Positions 53,837 to 63,056 of a stretch of 64,000 nt of DNA are shown here, in pieces. The stretch lies in contig OY763044.2 of assembly GCA_963666825.2 (NCBI GenBank), positions 4,960,001 to 5,024,000 on the forward strand. The letters run 5' to 3'. The DNA is from Saccharicrinis sp963666825. Its GTDB lineage: Bacteria > Bacteroidota > Bacteroidia > Bacteroidales > Marinilabiliaceae. A program made the position numbers and the translations under genes. The first letter of the stretch is position 1; each line of letters starts with the position of its first letter. Below the pieces are notes generated by a model that was given only the letters and a program-made list of their open reading frames with translations, did not search any database and was not told the DNA's origin.

Positions 53837-55555
53837 ATGAAATTATTTAAGTGTTTTGCCATTGTGGTTGCTGCAGTGTTGCTGATTACAAATAATGTAT
53901 TGGCAAAGGAGATAAGTAAAAAGGGCGTTGTTGAGTATACTTCATGGAAAAATGGAAGCATTGATAAGGAGGGCCCAAAAATTATTATGCAATATGCAAA
54001 TGGAATTGCAAAAAGCTCCACTGATACAAGTAACAAGGATTTAATTGACGAAGTTCCAAATCAGCATACTTATTTGGATTACAATCAAAAGAAGGTTTAT
54101 AAGGAAGCTTCTTTTATGACTGGAGATAGTTGCTATACAATGTATGATTTTCGTGATATCAGCGATTTTAAACCAGAAGGAGAGCCTGAAATGATTTTGG
54201 GATATAATTGTCAAAAGTATGTAGGTTCATCTTTTTCTAATAAAATTGAATTATGGGTATCTGAAAGTATTGGTATCAAAGGTTCACCTATATTTTATTT
54301 CCCTTATCCCAAAGGTTTGGTTTTGAAATATGTACGTAATGGAAATTCAGGTTGGGAAGCTACTAGTATTATAATCCCCAAAAAAGTTGAAGATCAATTA
54401 TTGAAAGTTGAAAAATTAGGTGTTTTTGTAGATAATGTAGAATATACAAAACGTTTAACAAATGCTTTTATTAAAGATATTCAAGTGTTTTCAAATCAGC
54501 AGATAAACTGGGGTGATGAAATTTGTAATCCTGAAGGTGAATATACGGATTCATTATATAGATTTGCAGGAGGAACAATTATTGCGAAAAAAATAAAACT
54601 TCCTAAAGTACCTGATGGGACAAGTATATATGCCGAAATAGTTGAAAAATCAAACGGTGACGCATATGATAGGACCGGATCAGTATTCATAATTCCTCAA
54701 GATAAAGAAAGGAGTTTCCTTGATGGACTTAAGTTTGGTAAGGATTCATTACCAAAGTATTTGAGTAATGGTAAAGAATATCAAGGTGTTGTTGCTACAA
54801 AAAATTATAATCCTCTAATTGAAATCATGCGCTTTTTCACTCCATTCGGAGTAAATTATTTCAATGAAAAACGCGATGTTGGTATTGAATGGGCTGATTC
54901 TGTAACTTATAAAATGGAAGTTAGTCATCTTTTACCTGTTCTGTCTGATGAGTGCTGGATTGGTGTTTTTATTGGTAATTATGATGGAGGAGGACACAAA
55001 GTTAGTTTGGATTTAAAGTATTACCTGAATGATCAGGAAAAGCCAAAACAGCCCGCTAAAAAATATTGGGTTCAACCTGTTTTTAACACTACCAATGTAA
55101 TGGAAATGGCTGGGCAGGAGTACGGAACAATGTTTAAAGATGATACTTTATCAGTTTCATTTAATGTACCAAAAGGAATTAAAAATATTGAGTTTTACTA
55201 TATCACCACCGGACATGGAGGATGGGGAAATGGAGATGAATATTTAAGAAAAGAAAATGAATTATTCATTGATAATAAGTCGTTTTTTACATTTACTCCA
55301 TGGCGCTATGATTGTGGTACACATAGAAAGTATAATCCGGCTTCCGGTAATTTTTGGAATGGTATTTCCTCCTCAGATGGAAGTCGTTCAGGCTGGTGTC
55401 CCGGAACAGTATGTCATCCATATGTTACTAAAGTTAATAATCTAGTAGAAGGGAAGCATACTATTCAAGTATATATTCCTATTGGTGATCCTGAGGGAAA
55501 TATGTTTAGTGCGTGGAATATTTCTGGAGTATTTATTGGAGAATATGAAGAGTAA
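53837..55555 (+). CDS. GLPGLI-like plus PNGase F-like glycoamidase
   Basis: 572 residues: signal peptide (to about 24), a GLPGLI/DUF-like N-terminal domain (about 25-200), then two domains resembling PNGase F. The first has YDRTGSVFII (as in PNGase F N-domain WDRY), the second has TTGHGGWGNGDEY, a DCGTHRKYNPASGNFWNG stretch and RSGWCPGTVCHP, corresponding to the conserved SGWGH and RAGWCPGM regions. PNGase F hydrolyses the GlcNAc-Asn bond of N-glycoproteins. Activity here is inferred from the conserved stretches, not proven. Confidence 0.85.
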   Translation: MKLFKCFAIVVAAVLLITNNVLAKEISKKGVVEYTSWKNGSIDKEGPKIIMQYANGIAKSSTDTSNKDLIDEVPNQHTYLDYNQKKVYKEASFMTGDSCYTMYDFRDISDFKPEGEPEMILGYNCQKYVGSSFSNKIELWVSESIGIKGSPIFYFPYPKGLVLKYVRNGNSGWEATSIIIPKKVEDQLLKVEKLGVFVDNVEYTKRLTNAFIKDIQVFSNQQINWGDEICNPEGEYTDSLYRFAGGTIIAKKIKLPKVPDGTSIYAEIVEKSNGDAYDRTGSVFIIPQDKERSFLDGLKFGKDSLPKYLSNGKEYQGVVATKNYNPLIEIMRFFTPFGVNYFNEKRDVGIEWADSVTYKMEVSHLLPVLSDECWIGVFIGNYDGGGHKVSLDLKYYLNDQEKPKQPAKKYWVQPVFNTTNVMEMAGQEYGTMFKDDTLSVSFNVPKGIKNIEFYYITTGHGGWGNGDEYLRKENELFIDNKSFFTFTPWRYDCGTHRKYNPASGNFWNGISSSDGSRSGWCPGTVCHPYVTKVNNLVEGKHTIQVYIPIGDPEGNMFSAWNISGVFIGEYEE

Positions 55556-55584
55556 ATATTACAAAAACATAAATTTATAAAATA

Positions 55585-55620
55585 AAAAAAGGAGAAATTA
55601 GTGCTAATTTCTCCTTTTTT
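55585..55620. terminator. Bidirectional terminator between convergent genes
   Basis: AAAAAAGGAGAAATTAG pairs perfectly with CTAATTTCTCCTTTTTT around a tiny loop. A-runs and T-runs on both sides suit termination in both directions, for the glycoamidase and the CDF transporter genes. Confidence 0.9.
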
Positions 55621-55626
55621 ATGTCC

Positions 55627-56421
55627 TCATTTTCCTAGTTTGAGTATTCTTACAGCTCCTTGAATTACTATCAAAAATACAATTGTACCAATTGCTAAAT
55701 CAGGAATATTTGAGTTAAGCACTTTAACTAATATTCCGGCTAAGATTACTCCAAGATTAATGATAACATCATTCGAGGTAAAAATCATACTTGCCTTCAT
55801 ATGAGCTTCGTGTTTACTTTTTGATTTCTGAAGTAGGTATAAACATATTCCATTAGCTATCAACGCAAATATTGAAACCAAAATCATAGTGTTAAAATCA
55901 GGAAATTTCTCTGTGCCCAAAAACCTTCTTACTACTTCTATAAATCCTAATAAGGCCAATGTAATTTGAAAATATCCTGCTAATGATGCTACTCTTTTTT
56001 TCTTTATTAAAGAACCACCTACTGCAATAAGGCTCAAAGCATAAACGAAAGAATCTGCCAGCATATCTAAACTATCTGCTACCAGTCCCATAGATTTAGA
56101 AACAATACCTGATGAAAGCTCTATTAGGAAAAACAAAAAATTAATACTTAATACATACCAAAGAACTCTTCTTTGATTAATGTTTTCCTCAATATTTACA
56201 AAATTAGTTTCTTCAGTGGATACTTTTTCACTTCCTAAATTCAATGATTTAATAGCATCACTAATTAGCTCAATCTGATCATTATGGTATACCATTAAAT
56301 ATCGATTGGCGATATCAAATTCAAGTTTTTTTATGCTTTTGATATCACTAAGTTTCATTCTTATCAGATTTTCCTCAGAAGGACAATCCATTTGCGATAT
56401 CTTAAATAATGATTTTTGCAT
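55627..56421 (-). CDS. HMA-like domain fused to a short CDF cation transporter
   Basis: 264 residues. Residues 1-75 look like a heavy-metal-associated domain (SQMDCPSEENLIRMKL, cysteine in MDCP). Five or six membrane helices of the CDF type follow (GLVADSLDMLADSFVYAL with D residues), but the usual cytosolic C-terminal domain is missing. It probably exports or sequesters a divalent metal. The short form is known in databases as 'cation transporter'. The metal is not clear. Confidence 0.85.
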   Translation of the reverse strand: MQKSLFKISQMDCPSEENLIRMKLSDIKSIKKLEFDIANRYLMVYHNDQIELISDAIKSLNLGSEKVSTEETNFVNIEENINQRRVLWYVLSINFLFFLIELSSGIVSKSMGLVADSLDMLADSFVYALSLIAVGGSLIKKKRVASLAGYFQITLALLGFIEVVRRFLGTEKFPDFNTMILVSIFALIANGICLYLLQKSKSKHEAHMKASMIFTSNDVIINLGVILAGILVKVLNSNIPDLAIGTIVFLIVIQGAVRILKLGK

Positions 56422-56515
56422 TTTATTTACTTTTTGTAATTAAACAAAACAATCACTAATTTGATTAACTAGTAGTGGATTTTTTATAGAGTAATGTTTA
56501 TTTAAATAAGATGTT

Positions 56516-57256
56516 TTAGTTGTAATAATGTCCTATTGGCATGATATAAAGAGGTTCTTCAGCTTGAGGTAAATCCATCACTTTCTTCACTTCTTCATCG
56601 TTAAATGCACCAATGGCACATGTTCCAAGGTGCAGTGCTTCCGCTTGAAGGTAAACGTTTTGAGCGGAATGACCCAAATCCATGCAAACGTATCGTTCCT
56701 TTCCTCTAATCCCATATTTTGCTGTAGTTCTTTCATAAATTGCAGAGTAGAATAGAACAGCAGGGGCTGTTTTTATCATTTCCTGATTTAAAGCCGCAGA
56801 ACATAATGCTTCACGTTTATCCTGATCATCAATTTTTTCAATTTTGTGTCCATCTGAAATATATTTGTAAACACCTACTTCGATAGAATTAACATTGCCA
56901 ATAAGAATATAAATTTCAAGAGGATATAAGGCTCCTGCAGAAGGCGTTGTTCGTAAACCGCCTCTTAAAAATTTGTAATCGTTGCGTGGCATCGAAATTC
57001 CATAAGCAGCCCATAATATTTGAGATATTTCTTTGTCTGTTAAGGCTTTATTCTGGAAGTTTCTTCGTGATCGTCTTTGGTTTAATGTTTCCTCAAGAGT
57101 TAGCTTTCCAAGTGTATCTGGTGTTGGTAAAAGGTATGTTAAGGGAATAGTATCCAACTTTTTAATACCTTCATTTAATGTTGATGTTTGATGTTTTTTG
57201 TGACAAGCACTTAAAAATAATATCGATAAGAAGATTAAAAGGAGATTATATTTCAT
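56516..57256 (-). CDS. SagB/ThcOx-type nitroreductase-fold lipoprotein
   Basis: 246 residues. A lipoprotein signal (LFLSAC) precedes a nitroreductase-fold domain: QRRSRRNFQNKALT (flavin-binding arginines), TTPSAGALYPLEIY, a DLGHSAQNVYLQAEAL helix and LGTCAIGAFNDEEV. These match SagB/ThcOx dehydrogenases, which use FMN to oxidise azolines in peptide toxins, but no such cluster is nearby. Being a lipoprotein is odd for a flavoenzyme of this kind. A redox role in the periplasm is inferred. Confidence 0.85.
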   Translation of the reverse strand: MKYNLLLIFLSILFLSACHKKHQTSTLNEGIKKLDTIPLTYLLPTPDTLGKLTLEETLNQRRSRRNFQNKALTDKEISQILWAAYGISMPRNDYKFLRGGLRTTPSAGALYPLEIYILIGNVNSIEVGVYKYISDGHKIEKIDDQDKREALCSAALNQEMIKTAPAVLFYSAIYERTTAKYGIRGKERYVCMDLGHSAQNVYLQAEALHLGTCAIGAFNDEEVKKVMDLPQAEEPLYIMPIGHYYN

Positions 57257-57345
57257 ATAAAGAGGTTTAATTATTTCTCGTGATAAGTTACAATAATTAA
57301 ACCTATTCTATAAAATGTTAATAGCTAATTTAACTATAGAAGGAA

Positions 57346-57894
57346 TTATACTGTTTCTTCTATTTCATCTATCAATTGTTTTGCAGTATCACGTAAAGGT
57401 TTATATCTTCTAAACCATATTATTAAACCAATACAAATACCAATTAATAAAGCACCAAAAAACATCAATTGTGTATATAAAAGTTCTTCACCAAACTCTT
57501 CTTTTAAGCATAAACCAGCATCGATAAATATAATTGCAAGAAAAACCCATCTTGTTTTTGGTTGATATGGAGTGTAGCGTTTTACCACTTTTTTAAGCAT
57601 AATTAATGTGGGCTCAGAATAATCAACAAAATTATATTCTTTATGTAGCGTTCTGAATGTTAATGCAAAGATTAACATAGCCGATGCAAAAAAGAAAAGT
57701 GATAGCATTTCATTGGTAGACGGATTTTCAAAGATTATTTCAAAAATACCAATAATGAGATATATGGGAATTAATATCCAATACAGGTATTGCATTCGTT
57801 TACTAATGTTAGCATAGTTCTTATCTTTTTCCTGTAGTTTAGATGTAAATGCTCCAAGATTATTAATGGTAATATTGTTATTATTTGTTTTCAT
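57346..57894 (-). CDS. Membrane protein encoded with the ECF sigma factor
   Basis: 182 residues with four hydrophobic helices (about 34-50, 62-78, 117-130, 140-162) and a soluble N-terminus. It overlaps the ECF sigma factor gene by 14 bases, so it may be a membrane regulator (anti-sigma-like), but no zinc-finger anti-sigma motif is seen. I do not recognise the family. Confidence 0.6.
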   Translation of the reverse strand: MKTNNNNITINNLGAFTSKLQEKDKNYANISKRMQYLYWILIPIYLIIGIFEIIFENPSTNEMLSLFFFASAMLIFALTFRTLHKEYNFVDYSEPTLIMLKKVVKRYTPYQPKTRWVFLAIIFIDAGLCLKEEFGEELLYTQLMFFGALLIGICIGLIIWFRRYKPLRDTAKQLIDEIEETV

Positions 57895-58396
57895 AGTTAT
57901 GTGCTGTTAACTTTTCTTTTAATTGTTGTTTGATACGATGAATTTTAACCTTTACATTAGGTTCTGTAATTCCGATAATTTCTGAGATTTCTTTCATACT
58001 TAGGCCTTCAAGCATAAGAGAAATTAAAGATTTATCAATTACAGAAAGTGTGTTTAATTCATTTTGAAGCGCTTCAAATTGAGATTCTTCTTTCCTTTTT
58101 AATTCAAAATCATTATCAAAATCTATGATGTTTAATTGACTTACGTCATTGATATTAAGCTTCATATTTTTGTACGCTTTACCTGTATATGTTAGAGCTG
58201 TATTTACAGCAATACGATATATCCAGGTACTGATAGATGCATCTCCACGAAAATTATCCAGGCTTTTCCAAATGTTTATGAGAATCTCTTGAAACATATC
58301 ATCTTGATCTTGCTTGTTAGAGTTATAATATTGGCATATACGCCTGATACGTTCTGAATTATCTTTTACTATCTGGTTGAATTTTTCTTCTTTCAT
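57881..58396 (-). CDS. ECF-subfamily RNA polymerase sigma factor
   Basis: 171 residues. Region 2 (QDDMFQEILINIWKSL and ISTWIYRIAVN) and region 4 (MKEISEIIGITEPNVKVKIHR) are clear, with the intervening region short as in ECF factors. It probably directs transcription in response to an envelope or environmental signal sensed by the cotranscribed membrane protein. Target promoters are unknown. Confidence 0.93.
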   Translation of the reverse strand: MKEEKFNQIVKDNSERIRRICQYYNSNKQDQDDMFQEILINIWKSLDNFRGDASISTWIYRIAVNTALTYTGKAYKNMKLNINDVSQLNIIDFDNDFELKRKEESQFEALQNELNTLSVIDKSLISLMLEGLSMKEISEIIGITEPNVKVKIHRIKQQLKEKLTAHNYENK

Positions 58397-58601
58397 TGAA
58401 CTGTTTCAATAACGTTTTTGATAATTAGACTGGAAAATATCAAATAGTTACATTTTATTTTTAATTATTTTAATTTTTGCTTCAAATAATCTCCATTGAA
58501 ATTTTCAGTATTCACTACCAGCAAGCTTTTCTAAAACAAATTATTCTTGTAAATTGTTAGAAATAAAGTAGTGGTGTATAATGATTTAAATTATTGGGGA
58601 T

Positions 58602-59741
58602 ATGAAATTATTAGAGAAAATATTAGTTGCTATAAATGTAAACGAAATCGATCCTGCTTTAATAAAAGTAGCTAAAGAGTTGGCTAATAAATTTAGTTCT
58701 AAATTAATATTAATGGGCGTTTTACCTTCTGATGCTCAAAAAACATCCATAAATAGTATTATTACAAATTATGTTCAAAAAGAAATGGATGAGATCGAAT
58801 CTGATTTAACTAATTCAGGATTATCTGTTGAAAAGAAATTGGTTTATGGTGGAGTTCTTGAACAAATAATTACAATTTCGGAAAGAGAGGATGTTAATCT
58901 TATCCTTATTCCTGAAATGTTTAATACAACTGATGACGAGCATAAAGTTGATGTTATTGTTGAAAAATTAGTACGAAAGTGTCAAAAACCTATTTGGGTT
59001 GTAGATACTAAAGGAAAGCCATTTCCTGGTGATATTCTTTGCTCTGTTGATTATTCTGATGCATCGGAAAGGGCCTTACATAATGCTATCAGAATGGCTC
59101 GTCATTTTAAATCCAAATTATATATAGTTAATGTTCTGGAACCTTTAGAAGAGTTTTATTCTCCTCGTTTTGAAGTAAATTATGAAGAAGAGAATAAGCG
59201 GTTAGAAAAGGAAAATAAAGATAGATTCAATGAATTTTTAGTTCGATTTAATTTTGCCGATATAGAATATGAAACTCTTATTTTAAAAGGTAAAATATAT
59301 AAACAGTTAAGTGAATTTATATTGATTAATAACATACGATTATTGTTCATTGGAGCAACAGGTAAAAAATTTTTCCAAAGGATGTTGTTGGGCAGTGTAA
59401 CCGAAATGATGGTGCGAAAACTACCTTGTTCTGTTGTAGTCACAAAGTCGGAAAGTATCATTAATTTTAATATAGACTCTGATATTTCGGGAATTGAGAA
59501 GAACTATTCTGATGCTTTAAAACTTGAAGCTGAAGGCTTGTATGATGAAGCTATTGAAAAATTGAAAAACTGCTTAAAAATCAATGATCTGCATTTTCCT
59601 ACAATTAATGCATTAGCTAAACTGTATAAAAAAACTGGCAATACAGAACAGGCTGAAATTTATAGTCAAAAAATGGATGAAATTGTGAACCGACTATGGG
59701 ATAAAGATGTTGAGCAAGAGATTAGAAAAAGACTTAAATAA
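58602..59741 (+). CDS. Tandem universal stress protein with C-terminal TPR-like tail
   Basis: 379 residues: two UspA-like domains (about 1-145 and 146-290, with a nucleotide-binding GATGKKFFQRMLLGSVTE stretch in the second) followed by a TPR-like helical pair (about 300-365). The tail resembles a protein-binding module. The adjacent cation/proton antiporter gene starts 28 bases downstream, so the two may work together, as USP and antiporter domains often do. Confidence 0.87.
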   Translation: MKLLEKILVAINVNEIDPALIKVAKELANKFSSKLILMGVLPSDAQKTSINSIITNYVQKEMDEIESDLTNSGLSVEKKLVYGGVLEQIITISEREDVNLILIPEMFNTTDDEHKVDVIVEKLVRKCQKPIWVVDTKGKPFPGDILCSVDYSDASERALHNAIRMARHFKSKLYIVNVLEPLEEFYSPRFEVNYEEENKRLEKENKDRFNEFLVRFNFADIEYETLILKGKIYKQLSEFILINNIRLLFIGATGKKFFQRMLLGSVTEMMVRKLPCSVVVTKSESIINFNIDSDISGIEKNYSDALKLEAEGLYDEAIEKLKNCLKINDLHFPTINALAKLYKKTGNTEQAEIYSQKMDEIVNRLWDKDVEQEIRKRLK

Positions 59742-59768
59742 AATGTTTGATATCAAAAGTGTTTCTAT

Positions 59769-61034
59769 ATGAAGAAAGTATACATATTGTCATTTTTATT
59801 ACTTGTCGGATTACTTTTATCACAAGCCTTACCCTTATTAACAGAGAATTACATTCATTTGAGTCATATCATTAAACTTGGTACAATGATATGTCTTTCG
59901 TTTATCATGATTCACGTAGGTTATGAGTTTGAGATAAAAAAAGATAAGTTAAAAGAATATGGATATGATTACTTAATCGCTTTTACATCAGCTACTTTAC
60001 CTTGGATATTTGTTGCACTATATTTTGTCTTTATACTTACTCCTCCAGATGTAAGATCTGGTCAAACGTGGGTTGAATCTTTACTCGCGGCACGATTTGC
60101 TGCACCCACATCAGCAGGTGTTTTATTTTCAATGTTGGCAGCAGCTGGCTTAGCCAGTACCTGGATGTTTAAGAAAACCCGAATATTGGCCATTTTTGAT
60201 GACTTGGATACTGTTATACTTATGGTTCCATTGCAGATGATCATTATTGGTTTTAAACTTCAATTGGTGATTGTTTTAGTAATAATGTTGATTTTAATTG
60301 CCATAGCATGGAAATTTATGCGAATTTTCAATTGGTCAATTCAATGGAAATATGTTTTGTTATATGCCATATTAATAACTGGAGTAGCTGAGGTTTTTTA
60401 TCACACTAGTAAGATTATAGATGAAACAGTGGGGGTTCATATTGAAGTTTTGCTCCCTGCTTTTGTTTTGGGTACTATTATTTCAAAAAAACATAATGCA
60501 GTTAAATTAAGGGATGGTGCAACAGAAGATGTTCTTGAACTTAAAAAGGAGAAGAAAGTATCATTTTATATATCTGCTATTTTTATGGTTTTAGTCGGAT
60601 TATCAATGCCACTCTTAGAAGGCGTTGGTAATTATTTTAAAACCTTGCAGGTTGGTAGTGATATCATTAAATCATATTCTTCTGGAAATGAAATTGCTGT
60701 TTTTCACGAAGATATTACTGAGATGTTTGATTTGTCAACGGTTTTATTTCACGTACTAGTTATCACTTTATTAAGTAATATTGGTAAGGTAGTACCTGCT
60801 TTTGTTTATCGAAAAAAAGCATCATGGAAAGAAAGACTGGCAGTAGCATTGGCAATGTTCCCCAGAGGTGAGGTGGGAGCTGGAGTACTGATTATATCTA
60901 TGTCATATGGAATTGGTGGAATTATTATTACAGTGTCAATGTTATCTTTGGCTTTAAATCTATTGCTTACAGGAGTATTTATACTTGGAGTTAAAGCTTT
61001 ACTTAAGGATAAGAACGGTTTAAAATCTATCTGA
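59769..61034 (+). CDS. CPA2-type cation/proton antiporter
   Basis: 421 residues with about 12-13 membrane helices. IFDDLDTVILM contains the acidic pair of the ion site (DD motif of CPA2), and MFPRGEVGAGVLI carries the typical conserved charged residue in a late helix. It exchanges Na+ or K+ for protons across the inner membrane. The USP-TPR gene is directly upstream. Confidence 0.9.
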   Translation: MKKVYILSFLLLVGLLLSQALPLLTENYIHLSHIIKLGTMICLSFIMIHVGYEFEIKKDKLKEYGYDYLIAFTSATLPWIFVALYFVFILTPPDVRSGQTWVESLLAARFAAPTSAGVLFSMLAAAGLASTWMFKKTRILAIFDDLDTVILMVPLQMIIIGFKLQLVIVLVIMLILIAIAWKFMRIFNWSIQWKYVLLYAILITGVAEVFYHTSKIIDETVGVHIEVLLPAFVLGTIISKKHNAVKLRDGATEDVLELKKEKKVSFYISAIFMVLVGLSMPLLEGVGNYFKTLQVGSDIIKSYSSGNEIAVFHEDITEMFDLSTVLFHVLVITLLSNIGKVVPAFVYRKKASWKERLAVALAMFPRGEVGAGVLIISMSYGIGGIIITVSMLSLALNLLLTGVFILGVKALLKDKNGLKSI

Positions 61035-61040
61035 AAAATA

Positions 61041-61067
61041 GGCTATCTCTGTGTTAATGAGATAGCC
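61041..61067. terminator. Hairpin between antiporter and FMN-protein genes
   Basis: GGCTATCTC and GAGATAGCC form a 9-bp perfect stem with a 9-base loop between the convergent genes. No strong T run follows, so it is a weaker terminator candidate. Confidence 0.45.
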
Positions 61068-61103
61068 ATTAAAGATAAGTCACTTAAACCAGAATAAAGA
61101 GAA

Positions 61104-61541
61104 TTAGAAAAACATATGATTTCCTACATTCTCATATAAAATATTTGTTTTTAGATCCCAGAATTTTGCATCGCCGTGTGCTAATTTGAAAACTTCTACA
61201 TAAGGTTCTGTTGATTGATCACCTAAGTCTTCTAAAAATTGACGTTCTTTTCTTGCTTTGTGAATCATTGCTGCATCATGAACAAATTCAATATCACCTG
61301 AAATCCTCATTTCACGTCCTCTTGTAAGGTCAGTAGGGTTGTTGTAAAAGCATACTTCCACTTTAGGATTTTTGTGTATTTGTCTGCTTAGATCTTTGGG
61401 AGAAAGAGCTTCAAAATAGAATCCTGAATGATCAGCAAACCAAAGCTTCATAATTCTTACATGAGGCTTTTCATCTTCAATAGTTGCCATAAAACAGATT
61501 GGGTTGTCATTAGCGAACTTGATAATTTCATCTTTTTTCAT
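61104..61541 (-). CDS. Pyridoxamine 5'-phosphate oxidase-like flavin-binding protein
   Basis: 145 residues, a split-barrel fold: MATIEDEKPHVRIMKLWF, RQIHKNPKVEVCFYNNP and REMRISGDIEFV are the flavin-binding strands of PNPOx-like proteins. Function is probably FMN- or F420-type reduction, or a general stress role. The start is supported by a perfect AGGAGG ribosome site (61548-61553), unusual for this phylum and perhaps a sign of recent acquisition or strong translation. Confidence 0.88.
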   Translation of the reverse strand: MKKDEIIKFANDNPICFMATIEDEKPHVRIMKLWFADHSGFYFEALSPKDLSRQIHKNPKVEVCFYNNPTDLTRGREMRISGDIEFVHDAAMIHKARKERQFLEDLGDQSTEPYVEVFKLAHGDAKFWDLKTNILYENVGNHMFF

Positions 61542-61711
61542 ATCAAACCTCCTTAAATAATTTGTTGTATAATGCTTAAGAAAACAAATTAAAGATACGA
61601 TGATACAATGTCTATGTCAATAAAATTCAGAAGAGTAAATATGTTTTGTTAGTCGAGAATTTCTAATTACTTGCAGGTATTTTTTGTGATATAAATAACT
61701 AATCTTTATAA

Positions 61712-61743
61712 GAAAACCTGATTAAAATTTTAATCAGGTTTTC
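61712..61743 (-). terminator. Terminator after the T9SS cargo gene
   Basis: GAAAACCTGATTAAAA and its perfect complement TTTTAATCAGGTTTTC form a 32-base palindrome 15 bases past the stop of the T9SS gene, and T residues follow on the minus strand. Confidence 0.85.
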
Positions 61744-61757
61744 TTTTGTATTAACAT

Positions 61758-63056
61758 TTACTTAATTAATACTTTTTGAGTATAAATTTGATCATTAGTT
61801 TTTATTTCCATAATGTATATACCTTTAGGTAGTTCGGTATTAATAGTTATTACAGAGTTAGTTTCGTATTTTTGGTTAAAAACAATATTGCCACCTGTTG
61901 AATATACAGTTGCATTAACAGATGAAGTTAAATTTTGTGTATCCAGGTAAAATTTACCATTACTTGATGGATTAGGATAGATTTTCAATTCTTTTTTCTC
62001 GCGGCTAATTGTTTCTATTGCAGTTGGTACAGGATCATTTGCTTTAATACTTATGTAATCTGTTACATCATCTTCGTCTTCATCAACGTCAGTAATAGTT
62101 AATCCATTCATTAATGCAAGTTCTTGAATTGTAGCCTCATCTTTATTAGTAACATTAACCTTTGTGCCATTATTACTAGTTATATAACCTTCGTAAAAAG
62201 CAAAGTATAGGTCATATGGTTCAGTGATATTTGTCAATTGTAATTCTCCACTACTATTAATTTCTATTTCACCTGATCTGGACAGACTGTAATTACTACC
62301 ATCTGTAACTATATCTCTAATAGGTCCTTTTACTAAACCAGCATTTATTTCTAAAGTTGGTTCTGTATTTCCACTATAATGGTTGCGAAATGCTAACCCA
62401 TAATCGCCCGTATATACTGTTCCTCCATTAACGATAATACGTCCAACAGTGTTAACTTCTTCAGTTGATGCGGTTGCTGCTTCATAGGCCATACCTAAAT
62501 AAATCATAGATTTCTCACTAAAAACAGCTCCTTCATTAACGGTAATTGTTCCATTTGTTATAAAACTATAAGACCGACAATCAATTTTACCTCGGTTTAA
62601 ATTTAATGTTCCATTTACAGTTAAATAATTTCGAATATAAAAAAATGTAGGTTCTTCACCAGAAATGTCAGTTCCGTACGTGAAATTTAATGTGGAACTT
62701 TCTTCAATTGTTAAGTTTGATACAATATGATAAGAAGCATCGTAATTATAAAACACGTAAGTATTATCATCATCTACAAGGTTGCAAGTAACACTCTGTG
62801 AAATTGTTGGACTAACATAACAATTAACAACTGTTGATCCACTTGTCTCTGTCCAATATGGGACTTTGGGGTTTGACCAAGATGAGAATTGCAAATTGTA
62901 ATCAGAAGAATAATAATCTACTGCCCAATTTTGTGAATTTGACCATTCAGTATCAGTGCTACCATTAAATGTTACTGGCACTTCAAGTGTTTCTTGAGCT
63001 GAGATCACGTTAAGACATAAAAATGCCATTAAGATTAAAGTAAATGAGTGTTTCAT
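61758..63056 (-). CDS. Type IX secretion cargo with C-terminal sorting domain
   Basis: 432 residues. A signal peptide (to about residue 20, ISAQ) and a central beta-rich region with repeats such as LTVNGTLNLNRG and ITVNEGAVF suggest a beta-helix-like surface protein. Residues about 355-432 form a T9SS sorting domain: LKIYPNPSSNGKFYL, KGIYIMEIKTN and the ending KVLIK. It should be secreted through the outer membrane and surface-anchored. Biochemical role unknown. Confidence 0.9.
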   Translation of the reverse strand: MKHSFTLILMAFLCLNVISAQETLEVPVTFNGSTDTEWSNSQNWAVDYYSSDYNLQFSSWSNPKVPYWTETSGSTVVNCYVSPTISQSVTCNLVDDDNTYVFYNYDASYHIVSNLTIEESSTLNFTYGTDISGEEPTFFYIRNYLTVNGTLNLNRGKIDCRSYSFITNGTITVNEGAVFSEKSMIYLGMAYEAATASTEEVNTVGRIIVNGGTVYTGDYGLAFRNHYSGNTEPTLEINAGLVKGPIRDIVTDGSNYSLSRSGEIEINSSGELQLTNITEPYDLYFAFYEGYITSNNGTKVNVTNKDEATIQELALMNGLTITDVDEDEDDVTDYISIKANDPVPTAIETISREKKELKIYPNPSSNGKFYLDTQNLTSSVNATVYSTGGNIVFNQKYETNSVITINTELPKGIYIMEIKTNDQIYTQKVLIK

